From assembly GCA_964493385.1 (NCBI GenBank), contig CAZBNW010000002.1:15556-79555 (forward strand): a DNA stretch of 64,000 nucleotides. The letters are read 5' to 3'. Both the position numbers and the translations under genes were made by a program. The notes below the pieces were generated by a model. The model was not told the DNA's origin. It saw nothing but the letters and a program-made list of their open reading frames with translations, and ran no database searches. Source of the DNA: Loki-b32 sp964493385 (GTDB lineage: Archaea > Asgardarchaeota > Lokiarchaeia > Sigyniarchaeales > SOKP01). This document shows positions 9,479-17,957 of this stretch, piece by piece. The number at the start of each line of letters is the position of its first letter. Position 1 is the stretch's first letter.

Positions 9479-9733
9479 TTAACCTCTTAATTTCCAGAAA
9501 ACGAGGGGACGACCTCTTTTTCCGTCATTGCGTGAGAATTTTTCGATTAATCTTCTTTTTTGGAGTTTTACTAGATTATCATATATGGTTGTTCTTGGAG
9601 TTTTGAGTTCTTCTACTAAATCCTTTCGAGTTACAGGTCCAATTTCCTTTAAAGTTTTTATTAAATTATATTGCATAGGTGATAAATATTCTTTTGGGTC
9701 ATAATAACTATTAATTAAGGTTTTATTTACCAT
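9479..9733 (-). CDS. Small winged-helix transcriptional regulator
   Basis: An 84-residue DNA-binding protein consisting of a single winged helix-turn-helix. The recognition region reads GPVTRKDLVEELKTPRTTIYDNLVKLQKRRLIEK, followed by a wing with GKRGRPLVFWKL. The Gly-Arg-Pro wing resembles MarR/TrmB-type and ArsR-like archaeal regulators. There is no ligand-binding domain, so it probably acts as a minimal dimeric repressor. It stands alone and diverges from the ribbon-helix-helix gene at 9945, and the shared AT-rich region could hold its operator. Confidence 0.75.
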   Translation of the reverse strand: MVNKTLINSYYDPKEYLSPMQYNLIKTLKEIGPVTRKDLVEELKTPRTTIYDNLVKLQKRRLIEKFSRNDGKRGRPLVFWKLRG

Positions 9734-9944
9734 ACTTTACTCCTCCACTTTTAATATAGATTTAAAAACGACAATTTTTCGACTTTTTAATTTTTAAAGT
9801 GAAAAGTTTATTCTTATGATCTAATAAATTCCAAATGATATATAAATGATGCTTATTTATGCATTATTATCATCAACTAGCATAATTTTTAATAATATAA
9901 ATTTTTCTTTACTTAATGTAGAATTATATATTTTCAATCTAATA

Positions 9945-10316
9945 ATGACTGAAACTACAAGAACAACTGTCACTTTAAACAAAAGTTATATGAAATTAAT
10001 TGAAGATTTAGTTGATGTTTTTGGAGCTACAAAAGCACAGGTAATTAGTAATATTGTAGAATATTTTTTTAACGATAGCAAAAATGATCCTCTTTTAGAA
10101 AAATTAAAGGCTAGAAAAAGAAAAGAAAAACCCCCTGATAAATCTGATATTGAATATAGAATTAGGAAATATTTAGAAAGAGCAGATAAAATACCTTTTG
10201 AAGTATTTGTGAATCATTTAAAACTAGATACTGAATTTGTAATAAATCATCTTGATGAGTGGGGTGAAAAATATGATTTTATGTTTATTGATAATAAAAT
10301 AATTAAAACTAAGTAA
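9945..10316 (+). CDS. Ribbon-helix-helix regulator with C-terminal domain
   Basis: A 123-residue protein with an N-terminal ribbon-helix-helix (CopG/MetJ-like) segment: a short beta strand TRTTVTLNKSYMKLIEDLVDVFG, then ATKAQVISNIVEYFF. The rest is a charged linker and a helical C-terminal domain of about 60 residues (EYRIRKYLERADKIPFEVFVNHLKL) that resembles a small wHTH. The frame is open from an ATG at 9846, but those 33 extra residues are hydrophobic and unlike the family. The ATG at 9945 puts the beta strand at the N-terminus, so it is preferred. Function as a regulator is inferred. Confidence 0.65.
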   Translation: MTETTRTTVTLNKSYMKLIEDLVDVFGATKAQVISNIVEYFFNDSKNDPLLEKLKARKRKEKPPDKSDIEYRIRKYLERADKIPFEVFVNHLKLDTEFVINHLDEWGEKYDFMFIDNKIIKTK

Positions 10317-10351
10317 AATCTAAACTATTTACTCAATTAATATTCTAAGCA

Positions 10352-10552
10352 TCATCTAAATAATTCTAAGAAGTTATTCGAAAGTCCTACAGTCCAATCT
10401 AATATTGAAGTGATAACTCCAACAATAATAAAGAAAACAAATAAAGCAAAACCAATTAATAAGGCATATTCCACAAGATTCCCTCCATATTCATCAGAGA
10501 AGAATTGTTTAATTTTGGATCCAAATTTTTTAATGAGATTTTTAAAATTCAT
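10352..10552 (-). CDS. Flp/type IV pilin-like small protein
   Basis: A 66-residue protein with the layout of a bacterial Flp pilin. It has a charged N-terminus (FKNLIKKFGSKIKQFFSDEYGG) followed by NLVEYALLIGFALFVFFIIVGVI. The Gly before N-L-V-E-Y, with Glu at position 5 of the predicted mature protein, fits prepilin peptidase cleavage and the conserved E5 of type IV pilins. One transmembrane helix follows. No tad-type assembly genes are seen nearby, so the machinery must be elsewhere in the genome. It may be a surface pilus subunit. The assignment rests on signal and length only. Confidence 0.65.
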   Translation of the reverse strand: MNFKNLIKKFGSKIKQFFSDEYGGNLVEYALLIGFALFVFFIIVGVITSILDWTVGLSNNFLELFR

Positions 10553-10627
10553 TGCTACTGTATTTTTTAATTTAGTTTTATAAACTAAACGATTTTTAAA
10601 TAAAAAATAGATTTGAATAGATAAATC

Positions 10628-11041
10628 TTAAGAAATTAAAATCCTAAAGACTTCATTAAGATCATCTTCAGGCGCTTGGTTCCTTGGGATTTTAATTCGA
10701 AATTTTTCGTCATCGAAGTTTCTTGGAATGATATGGACGTGAAAATGTTTTATTACTTGACCAGCAGCTGCAAAATTATTTTGAAGTATATTATATCCAT
10801 CAATTTTTAATTTATCATGAATCATAGTTGCCAGGCTCTTTACAACTTTATATAGTTCAGTAAGCTCATAATCAGGTATATCCTCTAAATTTGAATAATG
10901 GGTTTTGGGTACTACAATTGTGTGTCCCTTAGAAATGGGAGAAATATCTAAAAAGGCAAGATTTAAGTCATTTTCAAATACAATTTTTGAAAGAATTTCC
11001 CTATTCGTTATTTTACAAAATATACAATCTTTTTCTTTCAT
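10628..11041 (-). CDS. HIT family nucleotide hydrolase
   Basis: Histidine-triad protein, a nucleotidyl hydrolase or transferase acting on AMP conjugates. The active-site motif HFHVHIIPR (H-x-H-x-H) lies near residue 96. The N-terminal CIFCKI is the zinc-type C-x2-C of the Hint branch. The middle contains the usual FLDISPISKGHTIVVPKTHY. Length 137 aa is standard. It is monocistronic and divergent from the NIF3-like gene. Confidence 0.92.
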   Translation of the reverse strand: MKEKDCIFCKITNREILSKIVFENDLNLAFLDISPISKGHTIVVPKTHYSNLEDIPDYELTELYKVVKSLATMIHDKLKIDGYNILQNNFAAAGQVIKHFHVHIIPRNFDDEKFRIKIPRNQAPEDDLNEVFRILIS

Positions 11042-11181
11042 ATCTTTTAAACATTCTTTAATTTTAAGATATTTTCAATATAATTTATATAATTTAATTT
11101 AAAATTAAAAAACCTTTACTCAGTTTTATCATATTAAAAAATGCAGATTTTTCATCTTAGTGCTCGTAAATAGTAATTGTA

Positions 11182-11997
11182 ATGTTGCTTCAAGAAATAA
11201 AAGCGATATTGAAGAATAGATTGTCTCCTAAACCATTTAGGATGAATTCTGAGATATATGGGATGCATTATGGTAAGAATAATAATAGTAAATTAATAAA
11301 GAAGGTAATGTTTACGATTGATTTAAGTTTAGAAGCGATACATTTTGCCCTAAAAAATAAGGTTAATTTAATTATATCTTATCATAGTTTAATTAACAAA
11401 CCGATAAAAAAATTTAATCAAATCATCATAAATAAATTATCATTGCTTTCGAAATACCCATTCTCTATATTTGTATTAAATTCGTCATTTATTGCAGCAG
11501 AAGGAGGGATTTCTGATACAATTGTGGAAGTACTTTATCTAAAATTAGAAACCATATTTCAAGTGAAAAATAATAAAGGTATTAAAATTCCTATTGGAAG
11601 AATTTGTTCACCTATGATTTATTTAAATAAAAAGCACCCATTTACATTAGAGAATCTAATAAAGCGGATAAAAACAAATTTGGGTTTAGGTAATGTTTCA
11701 TATGTGGGAGATCTTAAAAGTGTAATAAAAAAAATTTGTATTGTGGGAGCAAATATATCAAATATAGATCATATTAATAAAGCAATGAAACTTGGCTGTG
11801 ATTGCTATATATCAGGAAAAATTAATTATTTTGATGCAATTTTTGCCCGAGATATAGGACTTAATTTAATAGAAACATCTTATTATGAGAATGGATTATT
11901 AGCGATGAAAAAACTAAGTAATATCTTGAGTTTAGAGTTTCCTCAGGTTGAATTTATAATATTTGAATCTAAGAATCCTATTAAAACTTATATCTAA
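11182..11997 (+). CDS. NIF3-like (GTP cyclohydrolase I type 2/NIF3) family protein
   Basis: A 271-residue member of the NIF3/YbgI family of ring-shaped, usually dinuclear metal proteins. Recognisable blocks are LIISYHSLI (family: ITHHPL), an NSSFIAAEGGISD segment (family: D/N-x-AxGGxND) and the C-terminal DCYISGKINYFDAIFARDIGLNLIETSYYENG (family: D-x-xITGD...G-HYATE). Both metal-binding blocks have lost ligands: the first His of HH is Tyr, and the GH of GHYATE is TS. The fold is supported, but metal binding is doubtful. The cellular role of the family is not established. Confidence 0.75.
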   Translation: MLLQEIKAILKNRLSPKPFRMNSEIYGMHYGKNNNSKLIKKVMFTIDLSLEAIHFALKNKVNLIISYHSLINKPIKKFNQIIINKLSLLSKYPFSIFVLNSSFIAAEGGISDTIVEVLYLKLETIFQVKNNKGIKIPIGRICSPMIYLNKKHPFTLENLIKRIKTNLGLGNVSYVGDLKSVIKKICIVGANISNIDHINKAMKLGCDCYISGKINYFDAIFARDIGLNLIETSYYENGLLAMKKLSNILSLEFPQVEFIIFESKNPIKTYI

Positions 11998-12094
11998 GAG
12001 ATTTAATAAAAGTTTAAATCTTTTAAGATATATTTTGAATTTAAAATATTAAAACTTTTCATTTCATATTCGATAAAATATTAGTGAGAAAATT

Positions 12095-12676
12095 ATGACC
12101 ATAATGGAGTATAATGGGAAAAAACCAGAAATAAGTCCAATTAGTTATGTTTCACCAATGGCGACACTAATCGGAGATATACGTGTTAACGATAATGTGA
12201 TAATTTGGCCAGGGTCAATTATACGCGCAGAAAATTCACCAATTAATATAGGTGAATATACTACAATCTTTGACGGAGTTATGATGTTAACGCGTTCTCA
12301 AAAAAGCTCAATAAATATTGGGAGATATTGTATAATAGAGTCTGGAGTAACTCTTTTAGGATGTTTTTTAGAAGATTATGTTCAAGTAAAAGAGGGTACC
12401 TTAATTTTTGAAGAAGCTTCTATTGGCGAAGGGGCAATAATTCTAAATCAGAGTCAAGTTCCACCAGGTTTAACAATTCCTGCCCGAGCTGTGATGAGAG
12501 GAATTCCAGTTGAACCGATAAGAGAACAAACTCGTAATGATGTACTTAAACAGAAAGAAAAAGCAGAAAATTATTCTCAGTTATTTATTAAAATCAAAGA
12601 ACTATTACCAAATGCTCAAAGCTATTTATTAACTTTACCAGATTTCATTAAGTTAATGTTAAAAAAAGAAGATTAA
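12095..12676 (+). CDS. Left-handed beta-helix protein, gamma-carbonic-anhydrase-like
   Basis: A 193-residue hexapeptide-repeat protein. Residues 15-140 follow the [LIV]-G-x4 rhythm (IGDIRVNDNVIIWPGSIIRAE, INIGEYTTIFDG, INIGRYCIIESGVTLLG, SIGEGAIILNQ), and a C-terminal helix closes the trimer. The layout is that of the gamma-class carbonic anhydrase/PaaY group, including PGLTIPARAVMRGIPVEPIR. However, the zinc histidines of the family (IGHGV and LHGC positions) are replaced by ESGV and LLGC, so carbonic anhydrase activity is unlikely. It may be structural or bind another ligand. GTGAG precedes the ATG. Confidence 0.8.
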   Translation: MTIMEYNGKKPEISPISYVSPMATLIGDIRVNDNVIIWPGSIIRAENSPINIGEYTTIFDGVMMLTRSQKSSINIGRYCIIESGVTLLGCFLEDYVQVKEGTLIFEEASIGEGAIILNQSQVPPGLTIPARAVMRGIPVEPIREQTRNDVLKQKEKAENYSQLFIKIKELLPNAQSYLLTLPDFIKLMLKKED

Positions 12677-12698
12677 AAAAAAGAATTAGAATTTTAAG

Positions 12699-13586
12699 TT
12701 ATACCATAATATTTAACATTTTTACAAGTTCTTTATAGCGTGAGCGAAGAGTTACCTCAGTTACCCCTACCAAATTTGCTATTTCCTTTTGTGAAATTTT
12801 TTTATCTTTCTTTTTACAAACTAAATATAACGCTCCTGCACATAAACCTTTTGGATCTTTCCCACTTGTAGAAAATTTGGTAGTAAATGTTTGTAAAATT
12901 TTTATTGTTGTATTTTCCGCATCTGCGTCTAACTCCAATTCTGCTATAAATCTAGGAATAAGGGAGATGGGATCTGTTGAAGGAGCTTTTAAATTTAATT
13001 CTCTAATTAATGTTCTATAACATCGTCTTACATTTTTAGCACTTATGGATGTCTGATCTAAAATTTCCTGTAAAGTTCTTGGAATTTTTCTCTCTCTACA
13101 TGCGAAATATAAACAAGCAGCAACCATCCCATTAATGGATCTTCCACGAAGTAACTTCTTTTTGAATGCTTCTATATATAATCTTATTGCTGCTTTTTTA
13201 ACATGATTTGGTAAATTTAAATTACTCCCAATCCGTTTTAATTCAGTTGTCGCAATTAACATATTCCTTTTATCCCATGTCATACGAGAATTCCATTTAG
13301 CAGCTCTTTTCAAATCGGGGCTTTTAATATTAGTTTTATCTATAATTGTGCTTAACCCCATATCTGGTAATAAAATTGAAATTGGAGATCCTGTTCTTTC
13401 TCTAGACTCTTTTTCCTGTTTAGTAAATGCCCTTTTACCACTATGAGATATATCAACAATTCGCTCACTTATTACTAAACCACACTGTCCACACACAGTT
13501 TCTCCTTTCTCATGAAGTAAAATAATCTTGCCCTCACATTCTGGGCATAAATTCGATAAATTACTTAAATCTGATTCAACTTCCAT
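12699..13586 (-). CDS. tfb: Transcription initiation factor B (TFB)
   Basis: Archaeal TFIIB homologue that bridges TBP and RNA polymerase at promoters. The N-terminal zinc ribbon (CPEC...CGQCG, residues 14-37) is followed by a B-finger/linker with GSPISILLPDMGLSTII and by two cyclin repeats. The second repeat ends in a helix-turn-helix (KISQKEIANLVGVTEVTLRSRYKELVKML) that reads the BRE. Length 295 aa matches TFBs. The 247 bp upstream are AT-rich with no other gene. Confidence 0.96.
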   Translation of the reverse strand: MEVESDLSNLSNLCPECEGKIILLHEKGETVCGQCGLVISERIVDISHSGKRAFTKQEKESRERTGSPISILLPDMGLSTIIDKTNIKSPDLKRAAKWNSRMTWDKRNMLIATTELKRIGSNLNLPNHVKKAAIRLYIEAFKKKLLRGRSINGMVAACLYFACRERKIPRTLQEILDQTSISAKNVRRCYRTLIRELNLKAPSTDPISLIPRFIAELELDADAENTTIKILQTFTTKFSTSGKDPKGLCAGALYLVCKKKDKKISQKEIANLVGVTEVTLRSRYKELVKMLNIMV

Positions 13587-13833
13587 AATAAAAACCCTAT
13601 ATTGTTTTTAAAAATATTAATTTTCCTATTACTTAATATTAGCGCTTTTTTAACAGATTTTAACCCGTGTAGCGAATAAAATATTGTTTTGAAGATTGAT
13701 TAAATCTTATGTGACTGAAAATCTAATATATTCTTTGATGCAAATAATATATATATAAATATATTATATAAATGTTTCGCTCAGAATCTGAGGGTATTTA
13801 GAAAATGCAATATATATTTTGGTAATTAATTTA

Positions 13834-14466
13834 TCATAGAAAAAATGGAAGACATGTATTGAATCCAAATAAAATTCCTTCCATAACACCAGAAATTAAA
13901 GCATATATCGCTCTACTAGGATTATGAATTAAACGATTGTTATTAATTAAATACCATAGACTTACTAATACCTGTAATAAAGCAAATAAAGAACCAAGGG
14001 AGAAACAATAATAAATAGTTTTTTCATGAGGATATATTGCAGTCTCAAGGTCCATTATACCGTTCAAATAAAATGGATCAAACCCACTAAATGCAATAAA
14101 ATTATAAATTAATCTATCAGGTAAAGGATCTAAAAACCAAATTAAAAAATATGTGATATAATTAAATAAAATTCCGAAAGCTAAAACAATATAAGAACAT
14201 CCTAAGATTAATCTTGGTTTTATAAATAGATCTTCTTGGTTATCTTTACTAACTAATCTAGATTGACGATAAACACCTCTTAATCTTAATAAGGTTAAAA
14301 TTCCAATAGATAAAATAATAAAAACAAAAATATATTTCAGATATTTGCATAAGATTAAAAAGAGATTATTAAAAGCTATACACCAGCTTTTTAAGCCATC
14401 TATTATGTAATTAAACACATAATCTATGGATAATATTTTCCTATTGATTTGTCCATACAAATCCAT
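13834..14466 (-). CDS. Multi-pass membrane protein of unknown function
   Basis: A 210-residue integral membrane protein with about four transmembrane helices (near residues 38-60, 88-115, 150-175 and 185-208). A Pro-containing loop (FLDPLPDRLIYNFIAFSGFDPFYLNGIMDLE) lies between the second and third. No catalytic or transport motif is visible. Repeated aromatic and Asn-rich loops are the only other character. It lies downstream of, and in the same direction as, the cysteine-containing gene at 14523-14954. Confidence 0.55.
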   Translation of the reverse strand: MDLYGQINRKILSIDYVFNYIIDGLKSWCIAFNNLFLILCKYLKYIFVFIILSIGILTLLRLRGVYRQSRLVSKDNQEDLFIKPRLILGCSYIVLAFGILFNYITYFLIWFLDPLPDRLIYNFIAFSGFDPFYLNGIMDLETAIYPHEKTIYYCFSLGSLFALLQVLVSLWYLINNNRLIHNPSRAIYALISGVMEGILFGFNTCLPFFL

Positions 14467-14522
14467 GACATAATAATATTATATGCGGCGAATTTAAAGT
14501 CTACAAAATCTTTTACACTAGT

Positions 14523-14954
14523 TTAAGAAATTTTTTCACACTCTCGGTTAATAACTTTCATTGTTATATTAAAATCTTTCCACCAGTCTTGCCCTTGTTG
14601 AGCTACTAATATTGGATCTCTCTTGCGGGAGTTTAAGCATCTAATTTCCTCTTTTTGGGTTTTAATTTTACCTTTCCATATCTGAGAAATTACATTTTGC
14701 AAATTGATTTTTACTTTTTTAACTAATTCTTCATATGGAACTGAAACGTCTTCGGTCTTTTGTAATCTTTGAAGCTGGTCAAACTTTACCTTTTCTTTCG
14801 CCCGATTTAAATCACTACAACTGATTTTGATAGAAAAAGGTTCCTCTTTACCCCATTTACAATACTTTTGAATATCACATAAAGAACAATAACTTTCAAA
14901 GCTAATAGTGTAATCTTCAAGACCAATAATAGAATAATTTAAAATTCTAGGCAT
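14523..14954 (-). CDS. Hypothetical protein with N-terminal cysteine cluster
   Basis: A 143-residue soluble protein. Cysteines cluster near the N-terminus (CSLCDIQKYCKWG, then SCSD), which could bind a metal. The remainder is helical and highly charged, with KVKFDQLQRLQKTEDVSVPYEELVKKVKINLQNVISQIWKGK. No family is recognised. Its ATG is about 150 bp from tRNA-Ile, which is transcribed in the opposite direction. It may be co-transcribed with the membrane protein at 13834-14466, 57 bp downstream. Confidence 0.5.
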   Translation of the reverse strand: MPRILNYSIIGLEDYTISFESYCSLCDIQKYCKWGKEEPFSIKISCSDLNRAKEKVKFDQLQRLQKTEDVSVPYEELVKKVKINLQNVISQIWKGKIKTQKEEIRCLNSRKRDPILVAQQGQDWWKDFNITMKVINRECEKIS

Positions 14955-15103
14955 TTTTCTTCTTTTGTTTATTAATTATTAAATGCACCCTTTGATCTAT
15001 TATATTTTAGGTCAAAAAATTTTTTAAATACGATTTATTAAAATTATACGTTAACTAACGATTTTTAAAACGTACATTTTTAGACTGTTAAAATCCCCAT
15101 TAA

Positions 15104-15177
15104 GGGAGAGTGGCTTAGCCTGGTATAGCGCACGGCTGATAACCGTGAGGTCGGGGGTTCGAAGCCCCCCTTTCCCA
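15104..15177 (+). tRNA. tRNA-Ile (GAT)
   Basis: A complete cloverleaf can be folded by hand. The acceptor stem GGGAGAG pairs with CTTTCCC, with one G-U. The D arm has GCT/AGC. The anticodon stem CACGG/CCGTG encloses loop CTGATAA, giving anticodon GAT. The T arm GGGGG/CCCCC encloses TTCGAAG, and the discriminator is A. CCA is not encoded and no intron is present. An A/T-rich TATA-like box (TTTTTAAAA) lies about 40 bp upstream. Confidence 0.96.
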
Positions 15178-15252
15178 TCTTTTTTAACACAAATTAATTC
15201 CAATTAAGTTCATTCAATTTTTTAATTATTGTTCTCTATTATAAAATTAGAA

Positions 15253-15846
15253 ATGAAAAATATCATAATATCTGGAACGCCAGGTTGTGGAAAAACTTCA
15301 GTGGCAAGAGAAGTATCTAAGTTAGTTGACACTAAAATAATATCTCTCAATGAATTAGCGATTTCAGAAAAATTTTTATTCGAATATGACAAAAAAAGAA
15401 AAACTTACATTGTCGATTTTGAAATTTTTCGACCTTATGTATTAAAAAAGATAAAGAAGATCCAGAAGAGTAATCATCCATTTTTAATAATAGAAAGTCA
15501 TTTTTCTGATATCATTCCGGATAAATATATTGATTATGTGTTTATTTTAAGATGCGAACCGGATGAATTAATTAAAAGATTAAAAAAAAAAAATTATGAC
15601 TCAAAAAAAATTATTGAAAATATTCAGGCAGAAATTTTGGGAAATTGCGTAAATTATTTTATTCAGAAACAAATAAAAGTACCTCTTTTTGAAATTGATA
15701 CTACTCATCTTGATATTGAATCGATTGCAAAAATTATTATAGATATTGTAGTTGGAAATAAAGATGGAGACAATTATCATATAGGGAAAATCGACTGGTT
15801 GGAAAAATTATTTCAAGAAAACCGTTTAGAAGAATTTTTTGATTGA
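15253..15846 (+). CDS. Adenylate kinase 6 / Fap7-like ATPase
   Basis: P-loop NMP kinase of the AK6/Fap7 group, which in archaea and eukaryotes acts in 40S/30S maturation at the uS11 step. It has Walker A GTPGCGKTS (about residues 8-16), DTKIISLNELA, then IIESHFSDIIP and the Arg-rich lid RCEPDELIKRLKKKNYDSKKIIENIQAEILG, the characteristic AK6 signature. The frame is open from an ATG at 15229, but those eight residues are not part of the family. MKNIIISGTPG at 15253 gives the usual compact start (197 aa). It is followed 18 bp later by tgtA. Confidence 0.88.
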   Translation: MKNIIISGTPGCGKTSVAREVSKLVDTKIISLNELAISEKFLFEYDKKRKTYIVDFEIFRPYVLKKIKKIQKSNHPFLIIESHFSDIIPDKYIDYVFILRCEPDELIKRLKKKNYDSKKIIENIQAEILGNCVNYFIQKQIKVPLFEIDTTHLDIESIAKIIIDIVVGNKDGDNYHIGKIDWLEKLFQENRLEEFFD

Positions 15847-15864
15847 AAATCTAGTTTAAAAAAT

Positions 15865-17526
15865 GTGGAAAATATGAAATGGGAGATATCTGATTTTGAC
15901 GCTCTAGGAAGAATTGGAAAATTAACTGTAAATAAAAAACAAATTACTACTCCTAATTTATTTCCTGTAGTTCATCCCTTTAAAAATCTTATTTCCACTT
16001 CAGATTTGAAGAAAATAGGTGCTCAATGTGTTTTTACAAATGCTTATATCATTTATCAGAATCCTCGGAGACGAGATGATATCTTAAGAAAAGGTCTACA
16101 TTCACATTTGAATTTTGATGGAACAATCGCAACTGATAGTGGAGCTTTTCAAAAATATATCTATAATAAAAGTAATCTAGAAATTCAGGCAGAAGATATT
16201 GAAAAATTCCAAGAGGATATTGGTACAGACTTTGCCGTAATCTTAGATGAACCCGTCCAGCCAGATGATGATTATGAAACAGCTAAGAAGAAAGTTGATA
16301 TAACAATTGAGAGAGCTAAAGACAATATTAATCGCAGAATAAAGGATACCTGCTATTGGTTTGGACCAATTCATGGGGCACAATTCGATGATTTATTAAA
16401 AACAAGTACTCTTGAGATGAGTAAATTAGATTTTGGTGTTTATGCGATTGGGGGTTTAGTTAAATCACTTTTAAATTACAGGTTTGACTTAGTAATTAGG
16501 ATACTTCTAAACGTAAAAAAGAATATTGTATGGAATAAACCCATTCATATGTTTGGATTAGGATTACCACAATTCTTTTCCTTGGCTGTAGCGTGTGGAT
16601 GTGACCTAATGGATTCAGCAGCATATGTTTTATTTGCAAAAGAAAATAGATATTTCACATTATCTACAGGAACAAGAAAACTAGAAGAATTAGAAGAATT
16701 TCCATGCCATTGCCCTATATGCTGCAAATTTAAACCCAAAGAAGTATTAAATCTCGATAAGACATTAAGAACTGAATTATTAGCTAAACACAATTTATAT
16801 ATTTCTTTTTCTGAATTAAGAACAATACGTCAAGCCATTAAAGAAGGTAATCTATGGGAGCTTGTTGAACAACGGATTCGAAATCATCCAAATTTAGTAA
16901 AAGCTTCAAAAATGATTAAATCATATTTACCTCTATTTGAGAGCCATGAGAAATTGTATAAAACGCATGGCAGACTATATTCCTCTCCAGAGAGTGTCCA
17001 GAGACCTCTCCTATATCGTTATGAATCAAAATTAAAAAATAACTATCGAGTTCCAAAAGATACAAAATTTTTAGTAATTTTACCTGAATTAGATGTAAAG
17101 GGAGATCAATCACCAAGTATTAAGAAATGGCTAGAAGAATTAGACACTAATTCAATAATTCCTAGAAAGTTTCTCCATATATCATTTTTTTCCGATTTTT
17201 ATGGGGTTATACCATTAGAACTAATTTCCTCTTTTCCTATGGGTCAGCATGAAGCAATAAGACTATTAAATGAAAATGATGTAACTTATCAAAACTCGGT
17301 GCAAAAAATAGAATTATTCTTTAATCTCTATGCTAATTTTTATTCTAAATGTGGAATATTAATCCCTAATAATTTTATTAATCAATTCAATGAAATTGTG
17401 GAGTTTCCGAAAAAAAATATCATGATAAATTTAACTGAAATGTTAAATTCTAATTTTAAATTAAAGATTGATTCTTGTAGTGACATAATCCCTCTTATTA
17501 AATATTTAAAAAGTGATGAAAAATAA
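15865..17526 (+). CDS. tgtA: Archaeal tRNA-guanine transglycosylase TgtA
   Basis: Replaces guanine with preQ0 at position 15 of tRNA, the first tRNA step of archaeosine synthesis. The TIM-barrel domain has the catalytic ATDSGAFQKYIYN motif near residue 90, LDEPVQPDD, GPIHGAQFDDL and AIGGLVKSL. The zinc site is CHCPICC near residue 280. C-terminal regions follow (553 aa total), but a full PUA domain is not obvious. The start may be GTG 15865 or ATG 15874 (MKWEISDFD), and the latter begins at the conserved region. It forms an operon-like series with AK6, DUF371 and Trm5. Confidence 0.93.
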   Translation: MENMKWEISDFDALGRIGKLTVNKKQITTPNLFPVVHPFKNLISTSDLKKIGAQCVFTNAYIIYQNPRRRDDILRKGLHSHLNFDGTIATDSGAFQKYIYNKSNLEIQAEDIEKFQEDIGTDFAVILDEPVQPDDDYETAKKKVDITIERAKDNINRRIKDTCYWFGPIHGAQFDDLLKTSTLEMSKLDFGVYAIGGLVKSLLNYRFDLVIRILLNVKKNIVWNKPIHMFGLGLPQFFSLAVACGCDLMDSAAYVLFAKENRYFTLSTGTRKLEELEEFPCHCPICCKFKPKEVLNLDKTLRTELLAKHNLYISFSELRTIRQAIKEGNLWELVEQRIRNHPNLVKASKMIKSYLPLFESHEKLYKTHGRLYSSPESVQRPLLYRYESKLKNNYRVPKDTKFLVILPELDVKGDQSPSIKKWLEELDTNSIIPRKFLHISFFSDFYGVIPLELISSFPMGQHEAIRLLNENDVTYQNSVQKIELFFNLYANFYSKCGILIPNNFINQFNEIVEFPKKNIMINLTEMLNSNFKLKIDSCSDIIPLIKYLKSDEK

Positions 17527-17957
17527 CTATTTTAGACAAAATATATGCTTATGGGCATGAGAATATTTTGGGTACTCATAACACAACTATAGAACTTACT
17601 AAGGACAAAAACTTAACAAAGAAAGGAAAATGCATAATAGGGATTAATGCTACAAAAGCTTGTGCTGATTTAAGCCCCGATTTAAAAAAAAGTCTCAAAA
17701 ATGGAAACAAGATAAAAATCACGTTAAAAATTGATGATCTTCAGGATTACTTTTATGGTTTTGGAAGTAAAGAATTAAGATTATTAGATAAGGATGATAT
17801 TGTATTTCGCAAAAGTAGTTATATATGTGATAGAACTATTTTGATAAACTGTACTAAACCATCAAGCGAGTTAAATCGTGAATTAATTGAAAAATTAAAA
17901 ATCCCTAGAAATAAATTATCAATCATATTTGAATTAAATGAGATAAATGGGAAATAA
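17523..17957 (+). CDS. DUF371 family protein with non-canonical start
   Basis: Small archaeal conserved protein of unknown function, recognised by GHENILGTHNTTIELTKDKNLTKKGKCIIGINATKA and by RKSSYICDRTILINCTKPSSELNRELIEKL, both typical of DUF371. The only standard start, TTG at 17568, would cut into the conserved GHxN-x-xxTH-x-TT motif. The open frame extends back to a stop at 17517-17519, with only ATA (17523) or ATT (17529) as initiator-like codons. GTGAT at 17513-17517 would be a suitably placed ribosome-binding site for ATA 17523. The 5' end overlaps the tgtA stop and the 3' end overlaps Trm5 by 11 nt, so translation is probably coupled. The start is uncertain; the family call is good. 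Confidence 0.75.
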   Translation: MTILDKIYAYGHENILGTHNTTIELTKDKNLTKKGKCIIGINATKACADLSPDLKKSLKNGNKIKITLKIDDLQDYFYGFGSKELRLLDKDDIVFRKSSYICDRTILINCTKPSSELNRELIEKLKIPRNKLSIIFELNEINGK

